From Lignipirellula cremea (GTDB lineage Bacteria > Planctomycetota > Planctomycetia > Pirellulales > Pirellulaceae), in contig NZ_CP036433.1 of the NCBI RefSeq assembly GCF_007751035.1, forward strand, positions 8,351,001 to 8,415,000: a stretch of 64,000 bases of DNA, in the 5' to 3' direction. The notes under the pieces are model-generated. The model saw only the letters and a list, made by a program, of their open reading frames with translations. It searched no databases and had not been told where the DNA came from. The translations under genes were made by a program, and so were the position numbers. Of this stretch, positions 32,665-42,047 are shown piece by piece. Every line of letters starts with the position of its first letter. Within the stretch, counting starts at the first letter, position 1.

Positions 32665-35253
32665 ATGAAGTTCTCCTGGACCCGATCCGCTGTCTCCTTT
32701 GTCGTTTTGCTGGGACTGGCTGGCGCGCTGTACGTCGTGTTCTCCGGCAAGGAGGCCCTGGATTCGCCGCTGCAGGCGGCTCCGCCGGCGGCGGCAACGG
32801 CGGAGAGAGAAACTCCGGCGGCCGACCTGCAGACCTATGCGCAGGTGGTCCAGCCGTTTCTTCGCGCCCATTGCCTGGACTGTCATGGAGCCGACAAACC
32901 GCAGGGCGACTTGCGGCTGGATACGCTGCTGGCCGATTTTAATACGGTCCGTTCCGCCGGCCAGTGGATCGAGGTGATGGATAAACTGAACCTGGGCGAA
33001 ATGCCGCCGCAGGAAGAACCGCAGCCGAAGATCGAGGAGTTGACGGCCGTCACTCGCTGGATCGCCGCCGAACTGCGTCAGGCCGAACGCCGGCAGCGAA
33101 GCGCCGGCGGCCGCGTGGTGCTGCGTCGTATGAATCGGGCCGAGTACGCCAACACGATCCGCGATCTGCTCTCGGTGCAGTTCCTGCCCGGCGAAAGCCC
33201 TCTCGACCTGTTGCCGCCCGACGGCACAGCCGAAGGTTTCGACAAGGTGTCGTCCGCCCTGACGCTTGATCCGTCGCTGCTGGAAAAGTACTTCGAAGTG
33301 GCCCAGCAAGTCGCCCGGGCCGCCGTGGTCGACGGTCCGCCGCCCTTTGAGACCCAGGTCATGCGGTACGAGCTGGAAGAAACGGCCAACAACCGGGCGA
33401 TCCAGTATCTGTGCTCCGCGTCCGGCATCCACTGCCGTGAACAGGACATCATGCTGATGCAGGGCTCGACCCGGTCCTTCGGCGTGATGAAGTATCCCGG
33501 CTCCAACAAGGAGATCCCCGTCAAAGGAATGTACCGCATCCGCGTGCGGGCCTGGGGCGAAAAAGGCGCCGACGGCGAACCGGTCGTCATGCGGTTCCAT
33601 CAGAATCATCCGTCTGCGAACCAGCAACTGCTGCTGCAGACCGAAGTCACCGACCAGCCGAAAATCTACGAAGTGGTCGTCCCGCGCGATCCGCAATGCG
33701 GCGAGTACAATGTCAGCCTCGTAAACGGCTATGCCTTTCAGACAACCAGCCGCACCGGCTCGCAGATTCGCAGGGAGCAGCAGGAAGCGGGCGAAGCAAA
33801 CGACTTTGAACGCGTCCTTCGCCTGCAGTCCCGCCAGCAGATGGAGGCCCTCACCTGGACGATGCCCAACCCGGACACGTCGGATATCTCCAAACTCCGC
33901 AAGCTGTACGTCGACTGGATCGAATGCGAAGGGCCGCTCTACGATCAGTGGCCGCCCCGCAGCCATCAGCAACTGCTGTTCGCCGGCGACAACGCCAGGC
34001 AGGAACATGAATACGTGCAAGCCATTTTCAAGCGGTTCATGCAAAGGGCATTCCGGCGTCCCGTCACGACCAACGAAGTCGACCGGGTCGCAGGGCTTGT
34101 CGCTTCCGAGATACAGGCCGGCGAAACTTTTAACAACGCGGTGCGGGCCGGCCTGATCGCCGTGCTCTGCTCCCCCAAGTTCTTGTACATCGCCGAGGCC
34201 TCGACGAATGAAGGACCGCGGCCGCTGAACGACTGGGAGCTGGCCTCCCGGCTGAGCTACTTCCTCTGGTCGAGCATGCCCGACCAGAAGTTGTTCGACC
34301 TGGCCGCCGCCGGTCAGCTGCGCGACGCCCAGGTGCTGCAGCAACAGGTCGATCGGATGCTGGACGATGAACGGTCCGAAGGCTTCGTACAAGGCTTCGC
34401 CGCCCAGTGGCTCCGCACGGGCGACTTTGGCGCCTTCCTGCCGGATACTCGCCTGTACAAGGAATACGATGAGGCGCTCGGCAAAGCGATGGTCGGGGAG
34501 ACGCTCGCTTTTTTCCGCGAAGTCCTGGATCACGACCTGAACGCCATGGCGTTTATGGATTCCGACTGGACGATGGTCAACGAACGGCTGGCCCGGTTTT
34601 ACGGCATCGAGGGGGTCGAAGGGGACGCCTTCCGGCGGGTCGCGTTGCCGGCCGATTCGCCTCGCGGCGGCTTGCTGGGGATGGCGGGCGTCGCCTTGCT
34701 GGGCTCCGACGGCAACCGCACCAAACCGGTGCATCGCGGCATTTATGTTCGTGAGGTGTTCTTCAACGATCCGCCCGATCCGCCGCCGCCGAACGCCGGC
34801 GAAGTGGAGCCGAACATCCAGGGGAAGAACCTGACCGTGCGGGAGCGATTGATCCAGCACCAGCAGATCGCCTCTTGTGCGGCCTGCCATAAAGGGATCG
34901 ACGGCTACGGCCTGGCGATGGAAAACTTCAACGCCATCGGCGCCTGGCGAACCCAGCAGGACGGCGAGAACTTCCGCGGCAGTTCAGCCCCGCCTATCGA
35001 TCCTTCCGGCGTGCTGCCCAACGGCAAAGCGTTCGCCACGTTTGAAGAGTTCAAGCTGCTGCTGCAGGAACAGCAGGAGCGTTTCGCCCGCGGCCTGTCC
35101 GAGAAAATGCTGACCTACGCCCTGGGCCGCCCGATCGAACCGACCGACCGGGCCCTGATCGATCGCCTGGCCGGCCAGCTGCAGTCCGACAACTTCACCC
35201 TGCGTCGGCTGATCGCCGGCGTCGTGGTCAGCGAAGCGTTTTTGAGCAAATAG
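32665..35253 (+). CDS. PSCyt1-DUF1587-DUF1595-DUF1592-DUF1588-DUF1585 cytochrome-like protein
   Basis: 862 residues from the ATG at 32665 (an upstream in-frame TTG is rejected as less usual). Membrane anchor about 9-26; PSCyt1 with CLDCH at 70-74; DUF1587 (RVVLRRMNRAEYANTIRDLL); DUF1595/DUF1592 in the middle; DUF1588 (GLLGMAGVALLGSDGNRTKPV); a second haem-type motif CAACH at 738-742 (ASCAACHKGIDGYGLAMENF); DUF1585 at the end. It is followed by the DUF1552 gene, its usual partner in planctomycetes. An electron-transfer role is an inference from the motifs. Confidence 0.92.
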   Translation: MKFSWTRSAVSFVVLLGLAGALYVVFSGKEALDSPLQAAPPAAATAERETPAADLQTYAQVVQPFLRAHCLDCHGADKPQGDLRLDTLLADFNTVRSAGQWIEVMDKLNLGEMPPQEEPQPKIEELTAVTRWIAAELRQAERRQRSAGGRVVLRRMNRAEYANTIRDLLSVQFLPGESPLDLLPPDGTAEGFDKVSSALTLDPSLLEKYFEVAQQVARAAVVDGPPPFETQVMRYELEETANNRAIQYLCSASGIHCREQDIMLMQGSTRSFGVMKYPGSNKEIPVKGMYRIRVRAWGEKGADGEPVVMRFHQNHPSANQQLLLQTEVTDQPKIYEVVVPRDPQCGEYNVSLVNGYAFQTTSRTGSQIRREQQEAGEANDFERVLRLQSRQQMEALTWTMPNPDTSDISKLRKLYVDWIECEGPLYDQWPPRSHQQLLFAGDNARQEHEYVQAIFKRFMQRAFRRPVTTNEVDRVAGLVASEIQAGETFNNAVRAGLIAVLCSPKFLYIAEASTNEGPRPLNDWELASRLSYFLWSSMPDQKLFDLAAAGQLRDAQVLQQQVDRMLDDERSEGFVQGFAAQWLRTGDFGAFLPDTRLYKEYDEALGKAMVGETLAFFREVLDHDLNAMAFMDSDWTMVNERLARFYGIEGVEGDAFRRVALPADSPRGGLLGMAGVALLGSDGNRTKPVHRGIYVREVFFNDPPDPPPPNAGEVEPNIQGKNLTVRERLIQHQQIASCAACHKGIDGYGLAMENFNAIGAWRTQQDGENFRGSSAPPIDPSGVLPNGKAFATFEEFKLLLQEQQERFARGLSEKMLTYALGRPIEPTDRALIDRLAGQLQSDNFTLRRLIAGVVVSEAFLSK

Positions 35254-35299
35254 AAAACGCCGTTCGCCAGCTACACGAAAACAATTATTGCCAGATATT

Positions 35300-35392
35300 G
35301 ATTCGTCGTTTCGAGCAAAAGCAGACGCCGGACAGTCGACCTTCACTCCGTGAAAGTACGCATTCTTTTGCGGAGCAAAAGACGACTTACCA
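35300..35392. repeat. Double-hairpin dispersed repeat, locus B
   Basis: After a TCGTCGTTTCGAGCAAAAGC lead, the element reads AGTCGACCTTCACTCCGTGA, then GCATTCTTTTGCGGAGCAAA and AGACGAC. The parts CTTCACTCCGTGAAAG and CTTTTGCGGAGCAAAAG are both self-complementary. Its reverse complement matches locus C (46802-46890) over about 90 bases. It lies between the DUF1592 and DUF1552 genes, the same slot as locus A in its own gene pair. Confidence 0.75.
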
Positions 35393-35436
35393 GAACAGCC
35401 CCCACCGCCTCCCATCCAATCAGAAGAGAGTCTTTC

Positions 35437-36759
35437 ATGACCAGCCTGCATTCGTTCCGACTGTCGCGACGTGCGTTCCTGCGAGGCGCCGGCGTGGCGA
35501 TGGGTCTGCCTTACCTGGAAGCGATGATGCCGTCGAACGTCATGGCGGCGCCCATGCCGTCCGCTCCCGCGCGGATGGGTACGTTCTATTTTGGCACTGG
35601 CATGAACATGCGGCAGTTCACCCCCGACGACGAAGGTCCCGCCTTCAAGGCGTCGCGGATTCTTAAACCGCTGGAACCTCTGCGCGGCCACTTCACCGTG
35701 CTCAGCAACACCTACCTTGCCGAAGGCGGCGGGCACGACGGGGCCTATCCTTTCGCCACCGCTGTCGCCAAAGGGGAGAAGCAGCGGATCAGCCCCGACC
35801 AGGTCGCCGCCCAGGCGATTGGCGCCGACACCCGCTTTGGTTCGCTGCAGCTGTCGGTCGACCGCGGCACCAACTACGGTTCGCAGGCCCTGGCGACGAT
35901 CTCCTGGAACGACCAGGGCGTGCCGCTGGCGGCCGAGAACGACCCCAAGCTGCTGTTCGATCGGCTCTTCCGTCCCGACACCGACGAGCAGAAATCGCGT
36001 GAGAAAGGGGAGTTCCGCCGCCGCAACTCCATTCTCGACCTGGTCCTCGACGACGCTCGCCAACTGCAGTCCCAGCTAGGCGCGACCGACCGCCAGCAGC
36101 TGGACCAGTACTTCACCAGCGTGCGCGAACTGGAGACGCAGCTGCAGCGCCGTATCGACTGGGCCGATCGCCCCAAGCCGGAGCCGCAGCCGACCCGCCC
36201 CAAAGATTACACCACGGCCCGCCCCGGTCCCGAAGGGAACGGCGACTACCTGTACGATGAATACGCCAAACTGATGTACGACCTGATCGCGCTCGCCTTT
36301 CAGACTGACTCGACCCGCGTTGTTTCCTATGTGGTGCGGAAAGAGCTGTCCGGCGGCGTCTACCCGGAATTCAACGTTTCCAAGGGCTATCACGCCCTCA
36401 CGCATCACGGCAACGATCCGCAAAACCTGGAAGAGCTGGCCCGTGTCGACGCCATCTACATGACGCACTGGGCCTACTTTTTGAAACGCCTGCAGTCGAT
36501 CCAGGAAGGGGACGGCACGCTGCTGGACCGCACCGTGCTGGGCCTTTCCAGCGGCATGGGTTTTGAGCACAGCAAGGACAACCTGCCGACGATCGTCAGC
36601 GGCGGCGGCGGACTGGGCATCGCCCACCAGGGCCACCTTCGCCTGGCCGAAGCCACGCCTTTGTCGTCGGTCTGGCAGACAATGCTCGACCGTGTCGGCG
36701 CCCCGGTCGCCGGCGAATTCCAGGACAGCAAAGGCCTCATCCAGCCGCTTCTGTCGTAA
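35437..36759 (+). CDS. DUF1552 protein, Tat-exported
   Basis: 440 residues. Twin-arginine signal LSRRAFLRGAGVAMGLPYLE (about 8-27). YFGTGMNMRQFTPDDEG, GHDGAYPFAT and HALTHHGND fit DUF1552, which shares the alkaline-phosphatase-like character of DUF1501. The ATG at 35437 has a purine-rich AGAAGAGAG about 9 bases upstream; the open extension before it comes from the repeat. Expected to act outside the cytoplasm with the cytochrome-like gene upstream. Confidence 0.92.
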   Translation: MTSLHSFRLSRRAFLRGAGVAMGLPYLEAMMPSNVMAAPMPSAPARMGTFYFGTGMNMRQFTPDDEGPAFKASRILKPLEPLRGHFTVLSNTYLAEGGGHDGAYPFATAVAKGEKQRISPDQVAAQAIGADTRFGSLQLSVDRGTNYGSQALATISWNDQGVPLAAENDPKLLFDRLFRPDTDEQKSREKGEFRRRNSILDLVLDDARQLQSQLGATDRQQLDQYFTSVRELETQLQRRIDWADRPKPEPQPTRPKDYTTARPGPEGNGDYLYDEYAKLMYDLIALAFQTDSTRVVSYVVRKELSGGVYPEFNVSKGYHALTHHGNDPQNLEELARVDAIYMTHWAYFLKRLQSIQEGDGTLLDRTVLGLSSGMGFEHSKDNLPTIVSGGGGLGIAHQGHLRLAEATPLSSVWQTMLDRVGAPVAGEFQDSKGLIQPLLS

Positions 36760-36817
36760 CGCCCACGCGGCCCGGGTTCCTGGCTGCTGACTTCCTCCTT
36801 TCCTGCTGTACGCTCGC

Positions 36818-37885
36818 ATGTATTACACGGCATCTTTTTCCCAGCTTCCTGTCGCGGCGGTGGTCGCCCTGGCGATCTTCGCCGGTCTGGCCGCCCCTGG
36901 CGCCTCGGCCGAAATCGTCAGTCCCACCGGCATCCGCATGGTCCCCGTCCGGGCCGGCTCTTTTGAAATGGGAATGACAAACGAGAACGACCTGAAGCTC
37001 CATCACCGGTATAGCACGTACCAGCGTGAGATCCACGACTACCTGGAAAAGCCGTCGTTCCCCGTGCAGCTGACGCACAACTTTTTCCTCGGCGCGACCG
37101 AAGTCACTCGGGGTCAGTTCGGCAAGTTCGTCGCGGCGACCGGCTACCAGACCGACGCCGAACGGGCCAAAGGAGCCTGGGTGTTTCACCCGGACCAGAC
37201 CGGCCTGGAGCGGTTCTCGCTGACAGAGGGTCGCAGCTGGCGAGAGCCGGGCTTCCCGCAAACCGACGATCACCCGGTGACATGCGTTTCCTGGCGGGAC
37301 GCCATGGCCTTTTGCGCCTGGCTGGGCAAGGAAGAGAACGCCGTGTATCGCTTGCCGACCGAAGCCGAATGGGAGTTCGCCTGCCGGGCCGGAACGACGT
37401 CGCCGTACTGCAGCGGCGACGACCCCGACGGCATGCTGGCTTACGGCAACGCGGCCGACGCAGCCCTGTACGCCCAGCACCCGGACGATGTCACCCGGCA
37501 GCGTTCCAAAGGCTTGCGACCGGAAGAAGGCGATGGCCACGTTTACACATCGCCGGTCGGCTCCTTCAAACCAAACGCCTGGGGGCTGTACGACATGCAC
37601 GGTAATGTCTGGGAGTGGTGCAGCGACAAGTACTCGGACCGTATCTACACCGAAACGCTCGACCTGGCCCGGGAGCGCGGCAGCCGGAACCAGCCGGCCG
37701 TGACGGTCGACCCGCAAGGCCCTAGCGACACGCCCCATCACAAGCATGGCGACTGGCGATCGCTACGCGGCGGCTCCTGGTATGTCACGCCGTTCCAGTG
37801 CCGCAGTACGGTCCGCGCTTTCGCCGAGGCGGCTGACGCGTTCAGCTACAACGGCTTCCGCGTGCTGCGCGAAGTGAAAAATTAG
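36818..37885 (+). CDS. Secreted FGE/SUMF1-fold protein, active-site cysteine pair incomplete
   Basis: 355 residues with a signal peptide (about 1-31). FGE-sulfatase-type blocks are clear: GATEVTRGQFGKFV, LPTEAEWEFACRAGT, GLYDMHGNVWEWCSDKYSD, LRGGSWYVTPFQCRS. In true formylglycine-generating enzymes the last block carries two cysteines (GGSxxCxxxxC). Here the first is a valine and only the second remains, so sulfatase activation is unlikely. It is 58 bases after the DUF1552 gene. A binding or scaffold role is more probable. Confidence 0.85.
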   Translation: MYYTASFSQLPVAAVVALAIFAGLAAPGASAEIVSPTGIRMVPVRAGSFEMGMTNENDLKLHHRYSTYQREIHDYLEKPSFPVQLTHNFFLGATEVTRGQFGKFVAATGYQTDAERAKGAWVFHPDQTGLERFSLTEGRSWREPGFPQTDDHPVTCVSWRDAMAFCAWLGKEENAVYRLPTEAEWEFACRAGTTSPYCSGDDPDGMLAYGNAADAALYAQHPDDVTRQRSKGLRPEEGDGHVYTSPVGSFKPNAWGLYDMHGNVWEWCSDKYSDRIYTETLDLARERGSRNQPAVTVDPQGPSDTPHHKHGDWRSLRGGSWYVTPFQCRSTVRAFAEAADAFSYNGFRVLREVKN

Positions 37886-37955
37886 ACCCGGTCGACCCCC
37901 TGCAAAAGCTCGAGGCTCGGCCCTTGTGAATTCCGCTCCCTGGAGATGCGTCCCG

Positions 37956-38831
37956 ATGCTTGACCGGCCCGCTGCTATTCGCATCTGTTTCCATTGGCTC
38001 TACGGCGCCTGTCTGGGATTGCTCCTGCTGGGAGCGACGGCCGCGGCGCAGGAAGCAGTGACAGAAGCCGCCAACCCGGCAGCCGACGACGACAAGCTGC
38101 AGGCCAGACTGCATGCGGCCCTGGCCGCGGCGAATCCTGACTACCAGAACGGCGGGAAGTTTGTCGTCCGCGAAGGACGGCTGACGGCCATCCATCTGCT
38201 GCAGCAGCCGGGCCTGGTCGACTTGTCGCCGTTGAAAAAATTCGACCTGTCCGCCGTCACCAGCGTATCGCTTTACCGGGCGACCAATGTGAGCGATCTT
38301 TCGCCCCTCAAGGGCTGTCCGCTGACGACCCTGAACCTGGAACGCTGCGGCAAGATCCAGGACTTGTCCCCGCTCAAGGGGATGCCGCTCACCTGGTTCC
38401 GCATGTACGCCTGCCCGGGCGTCGGCGATCTGAGCCCGCTGAAAGGGATGCCGCTGGAGCACCTGGATATCGGCCTCAATGATCAGATCGACGACCTGTC
38501 GCCTTTGGCCCGGATGCCGCTGCACGACCTGCGTCTGGACAGCTGTCCCCAGGTGACCGACATCGGGGTACTCCGCGGCATGCCGCTGGATTTTCTCAGC
38601 CTGTTCGCCTGCCCGGCCATCCAAGACTATTCGCCGCTGGCTGAGCTGCCGCTGGAAACGCTGTACTTTACCCCCAGCCTGTTATCGCCGGCCGAGATCC
38701 AGCAGGTCGAGGCGATCGCCACGCTCAAGAAAATCGGAACCAGCTGGGACGACTACAAGAAAGAGCTCGCCCCCGCCGCCTTCTGGCAGGCATACCGCCA
38801 AGGCAAATTCCGTACGCCCGCCAGCAAATAA
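37956..38831 (+). CDS. Secreted LRR-like repeat protein (DLSPLKGMPL repeats)
   Basis: 291 residues from the ATG at 37956, which has GGAG 10 bases upstream; a GTG at 37926 is an alternative. Signal peptide about 7-33. Residues about 85-230 contain six repeats of 22-23 residues with consensus DLSPLKGMPLxxLxLxxCxxI, an LRR-like solenoid. The C-terminus is a short helical tail. Such repeats occur in planctomycete extracellular proteins and kinases; binding partner unknown. It ends 111 bases before the convergent glycosidase gene. Confidence 0.75.
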   Translation: MLDRPAAIRICFHWLYGACLGLLLLGATAAAQEAVTEAANPAADDDKLQARLHAALAAANPDYQNGGKFVVREGRLTAIHLLQQPGLVDLSPLKKFDLSAVTSVSLYRATNVSDLSPLKGCPLTTLNLERCGKIQDLSPLKGMPLTWFRMYACPGVGDLSPLKGMPLEHLDIGLNDQIDDLSPLARMPLHDLRLDSCPQVTDIGVLRGMPLDFLSLFACPAIQDYSPLAELPLETLYFTPSLLSPAEIQQVEAIATLKKIGTSWDDYKKELAPAAFWQAYRQGKFRTPASK

Positions 38832-38888
38832 CAACAGGGCAGGGGGCCGGACGCGAGCGTTTCCTCATCGCTCGATTTAAGGCTATTG

Positions 38889-38925
38889 AACCTGGCCACA
38901 ACTCCGACCTCCCGTAGTGGACTAC
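38889..38925. repeat. Degenerate CTGGCCACA motif and GTAGTGGACTAC hairpin
   Basis: AACCTGGCCACAACTCC followed by GTAGTGGACTAC, a short hairpin. Related to the repeat pair at 4541-4620. Lies in the 111-base gap between convergent genes and could help terminate transcription. Confidence 0.35.
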
Positions 38926-38942
38926 AGGAAGAGGGCGGCGAC

Positions 38943-41660
38943 TTACCAGGGCGTGCGGAGCGGCAGGGAGCCGTCGAGCAAGCGGGAGGCCAGGGCGGTC
39001 CAGCCCGTTTGATGACTGGCGCCCAGGCCGCGGCCGTTGTCGCCGTGGAAGTACTCATAGAACAGTACCAGGTCCCGCCAGTGCGGGTCGTCGGCGTAAC
39101 GCGTTTCGTCGCCATGGCTGGGGCGCCGGTGGTTCTCGTCCGGCAAAAACAGGGCCGCCAGCCGGGCCGACAGATCGTCCGCGATTTCCTGCAGGTTCTT
39201 CTTCACGCCCGATCCGGTCGGGCACTCCACCTGCACGCTGCCATCGTAAAAATGGTGGTAGCGTTCCAGCGCCTCGATGATCAGGAAATTCATCGGGAAC
39301 CAGATCGGCCCTCGCCAGTTGGAGTTGCCGCCGAACATGCCGGTCGTCGATTCGCCCGGGTCGTACTTCACCTGGAAGCTCTGGCCGCTGCAGCGGAACT
39401 CGTACGGCTGCTCGGCGTACGCCCGCGACAGCGAACGAATGCCGTAGGGCGACAGGAACTCGTTCTCATCCAGCAGGTAGGCCAGCATCCGTTCCAGGCG
39501 TTCCTTCGACGGGATCGCCAGCAGTCGATGCCGATACGACCGGCCTGCTTCGTCGTTACTGACTTCGGCGCAAGAGATCATCCTGGCCAGGTCGGGGCGG
39601 TTCTCCAGGAACCAGTTCATCCGCCGCTGAAAGCCGGGCAGCTTCTCAATCCCTTCTTCGGCCAGAATTTCCACCGCGAAAAGCGGAACCAGACCCACCA
39701 GCGAGCGCAGCTTGACGGGCGTTTCGGAATCATCCACATGCACTCGGTCGTAGTAGAAGCCGTCTTCTTCGTCCCACAGGCCGCCTCCGCCCAGGTTGTT
39801 GATAGCGTCGGCGATGGCGATGAAGTGCTCAAAAAATTTGGAAGCGACATCCTCGTACGCCGGATTCTCCCGCGCCAGCTCTAGCGCCATGGAGAGCATC
39901 GTTCCGCAAAAGAACGCCATCCAGGCGGTGCCGTCGGCCTGCTCCAGGCTGCCGCCCATCGGCAACGGCTTGGAACGGTCGAACACCCCGATGTTATCCA
40001 GCCCCAGGAACCCGCCGGCGAAAATATGCTTGCCATCGAGATCTTTCCGGTTCACCCACCAGGTAAAGTTCAGCAGCAGCTTGTGGAACACCCGTTCCAG
40101 GAAAAGTCGATCCCGCTGTCCCGGCGGAGCCGAGATCTTGTACACACGCCAGCAGGCCCAGGCATGCACCGGCGGGTTCACATCGGAAAAGGCGAACTCA
40201 TACGCAGGGATCTGCCCGCTCGGGTGCATGTACCATTCCCGCAGCAACAGCAGGAGTTGCTCCTTGGCGAAGTCCGGGTCGACCTCGGCGAACGGGATCA
40301 TGTGGAAGGCCAGATCCCAGGCGGCGTACCAGGGGTACTCCCACTTGTCCGGCATGGAAATCACATCGCGGTTGTATAAATGCCGCCAGTCCCGATTGCG
40401 GCCGTACTTGCGGCTTTCCGGCGGATCCGGCTGGCCTTCGTCCCCGTCGAGCCAGTCTTTCACGCTGTAGTGGTAAAACTGCTTGCTCCACAGCAGACCC
40501 GCATAAGCCTGGCGGGAGATGTTCTGCCGCGGCGGGTCCAGCTCCGCCGGCGTAACGGCCTTATAAAACTCGTCCGCTTCCTGCCGCCGCTGGGTAAAGA
40601 TCTGCTCAAACGGGGCGCCAAAACGCTCGCCCGAGGGGGCTTCCTCTGCGAGGGTCAACCGCAGGTCAAAGGTGAGCGACTCGCCCGGGGCCAGGTCCGC
40701 CTGGTACAACAGCGCCGCCTTGGTGCCGCGCTGGTCCGGATTGACGCGCGAGCTGTCGCCGTCGACCAGATACGTGTGGAAAGCGTCCTTCGGATGCGGC
40801 GTAATGCGAGACGTGTTGTCGATCCGGGCAAAGTTCGTTTCGTTCTCGGTAAACACCATGACGGGCGGCTGCCGGCCGGGCAGGGGGGCCGCATGCAGTT
40901 CAAACCGCCCCAGCGTGGCATGGTCGGCTTCGATCCGGTAATCGCCAGCGCGGCGCAGCTCGGGCCGCGGCGTGGGGTTTTCCAGTTCGCAGCGCCAGGA
41001 CCAGGTGTTGCGAAACCAGAGCGTAGGCAACAGATGCAGCGTCGACCGCTCGGGCCCGCGATTGACGGCCGTGATCCGAATCAGCAGATCGTTGGGGGAG
41101 CCTTTGGCGTACTCGGCGAACAGATCGAAGTAGCGGTTCTCGTCAAAGACGCCCGTATCGGCCAGCTCGTACTCCCGATGCTGCTTACCCCGGCGGGCGT
41201 TCTCCGCCACCAGATCGGCGTAAGGAAAGGCGGCCTGCGGATACTTGTACAGGGCCTTCATGTAGGAATGGGTCGGCGTGGAGTCGAGATAGTAGTAGCA
41301 CTCTTTGACATCCTCGCCGTGGTTCCCTTCGGGACCGGTCAGCCCGAACAGCCGCTCCTTCAAGATGGCGTCCCGCCCGTTCCACAGGGCCAACGAGAAG
41401 CAGAGCCGGCACTGCCGATCGGTGACGCCCAGCAGGCCGTCTTCGCCCCAGCGATAGGCGCGGCTTCGCGCGTGGTCGTGCGGGAAGTACGTCCAGGGAT
41501 TACCTTCGGCCGAGTAGTCTTCGCGAACGGTTCCCCACTGACGTTCCGACAGGTACGGCCCCCAGCGTTTCCAGTTGGCCGTGCGTTCGGCGGACGCTTT
41601 CAGGCGGACCACTTCGGCAAGGTTCGGGTGGGTAAAGCTGGGACTGGCGGGATCGTTCAT
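38943..41660 (-). CDS. MGH1-like/GH63-type glycoside hydrolase
   Basis: 905 residues, no signal peptide, so probably cytoplasmic. The N-terminal half is a beta-sandwich ([19 protein letters not shown], then [20 protein letters not shown]). The C-terminal half is an (alpha/alpha)6 toroid with [22 protein letters not shown] and [22 protein letters not shown], matching GH63/mannosylglycerate-hydrolase-like glucosidases. These enzymes release glucose or a related sugar from alpha-linked oligosaccharides or compatible solutes. Monocistronic, with the long inverted repeat (41768-41980) in its upstream region. Confidence 0.88.
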   Translation of the reverse strand: MNDPASPSFTHPNLAEVVRLKASAERTANWKRWGPYLSERQWGTVREDYSAEGNPWTYFPHDHARSRAYRWGEDGLLGVTDRQCRLCFSLALWNGRDAILKERLFGLTGPEGNHGEDVKECYYYLDSTPTHSYMKALYKYPQAAFPYADLVAENARRGKQHREYELADTGVFDENRYFDLFAEYAKGSPNDLLIRITAVNRGPERSTLHLLPTLWFRNTWSWRCELENPTPRPELRRAGDYRIEADHATLGRFELHAAPLPGRQPPVMVFTENETNFARIDNTSRITPHPKDAFHTYLVDGDSSRVNPDQRGTKAALLYQADLAPGESLTFDLRLTLAEEAPSGERFGAPFEQIFTQRRQEADEFYKAVTPAELDPPRQNISRQAYAGLLWSKQFYHYSVKDWLDGDEGQPDPPESRKYGRNRDWRHLYNRDVISMPDKWEYPWYAAWDLAFHMIPFAEVDPDFAKEQLLLLLREWYMHPSGQIPAYEFAFSDVNPPVHAWACWRVYKISAPPGQRDRLFLERVFHKLLLNFTWWVNRKDLDGKHIFAGGFLGLDNIGVFDRSKPLPMGGSLEQADGTAWMAFFCGTMLSMALELARENPAYEDVASKFFEHFIAIADAINNLGGGGLWDEEDGFYYDRVHVDDSETPVKLRSLVGLVPLFAVEILAEEGIEKLPGFQRRMNWFLENRPDLARMISCAEVSNDEAGRSYRHRLLAIPSKERLERMLAYLLDENEFLSPYGIRSLSRAYAEQPYEFRCSGQSFQVKYDPGESTTGMFGGNSNWRGPIWFPMNFLIIEALERYHHFYDGSVQVECPTGSGVKKNLQEIADDLSARLAALFLPDENHRRPSHGDETRYADDPHWRDLVLFYEYFHGDNGRGLGASHQTGWTALASRLLDGSLPLRTPW

Positions 41661-41767
41661 GCGGGACTCCAGGACTCAGCAGGCGCAAGGATGGCAGGAA
41701 AAGGGGACACGAAAAGTTGTCTTACGCTCAATTCTCCACGGAATCGAAAGGCGACGCAAAAGAAGGA

Positions 41768-41980
41768 TTAACCACGGAGGACACGGAGGAACACAGAGCA
41801 AAAGGAGGGGAGAAAGAACGTCCATTTCTTCCGCCGCCGGAGGACCGCGGCAGGGAGAGGCTCTTCTCGTTCTATCTCAAATCTCCTGCCAAACGCCGGG
41901 GAATACCTCACTCCCGATCCGCTTCGCTTGCGATGGTTTTCTCCTCTTTCTCTTTGTGCCTCCGTGTCCTCCGTGGTTAA
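41768..41980. repeat. Long inverted-repeat element (ACCACGGAGGACACGGAGG arms)
   Basis: A perfect 22-base inverted repeat: left arm 41768-41789 (containing ACCACGGAGGACACGGAGG) and right arm 41959-41980. The middle is about 170 bases, with pyrimidine-rich stretches. The arms would give a very stable cruciform or RNA stem. It lies in the 387-base region (41661-42047) upstream of the glycosidase and downstream of the reductase gene. A decayed relative is at 27897-28143. No transposase inside, so it is non-autonomous if mobile. Confidence 0.8.
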
Positions 41981-42047
41981 ATTTTTCGGCGACATTCGCG
42001 GCGTCGTGCTGAAGCTGCACAATAAGCATAGCTCGCCGGGAGCACGT

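Noticed and set aside
32587-34890. A 767-codon minus-strand frame
   Set aside because: Antisense to the DUF1592-type gene with its CXXCH motifs and DUF domains; no motif of its own.
36818-37885. A functional formylglycine-generating enzyme for the nearby sulfatase
   Set aside because: One of the two catalytic cysteines is missing in the last conserved block.
40380-41771. A long plus-strand frame opposite the glycosidase
   Set aside because: The minus strand carries a full GH63/MGH1-like protein; the plus frame is Val, Gly and Arg rich shadow sequence.
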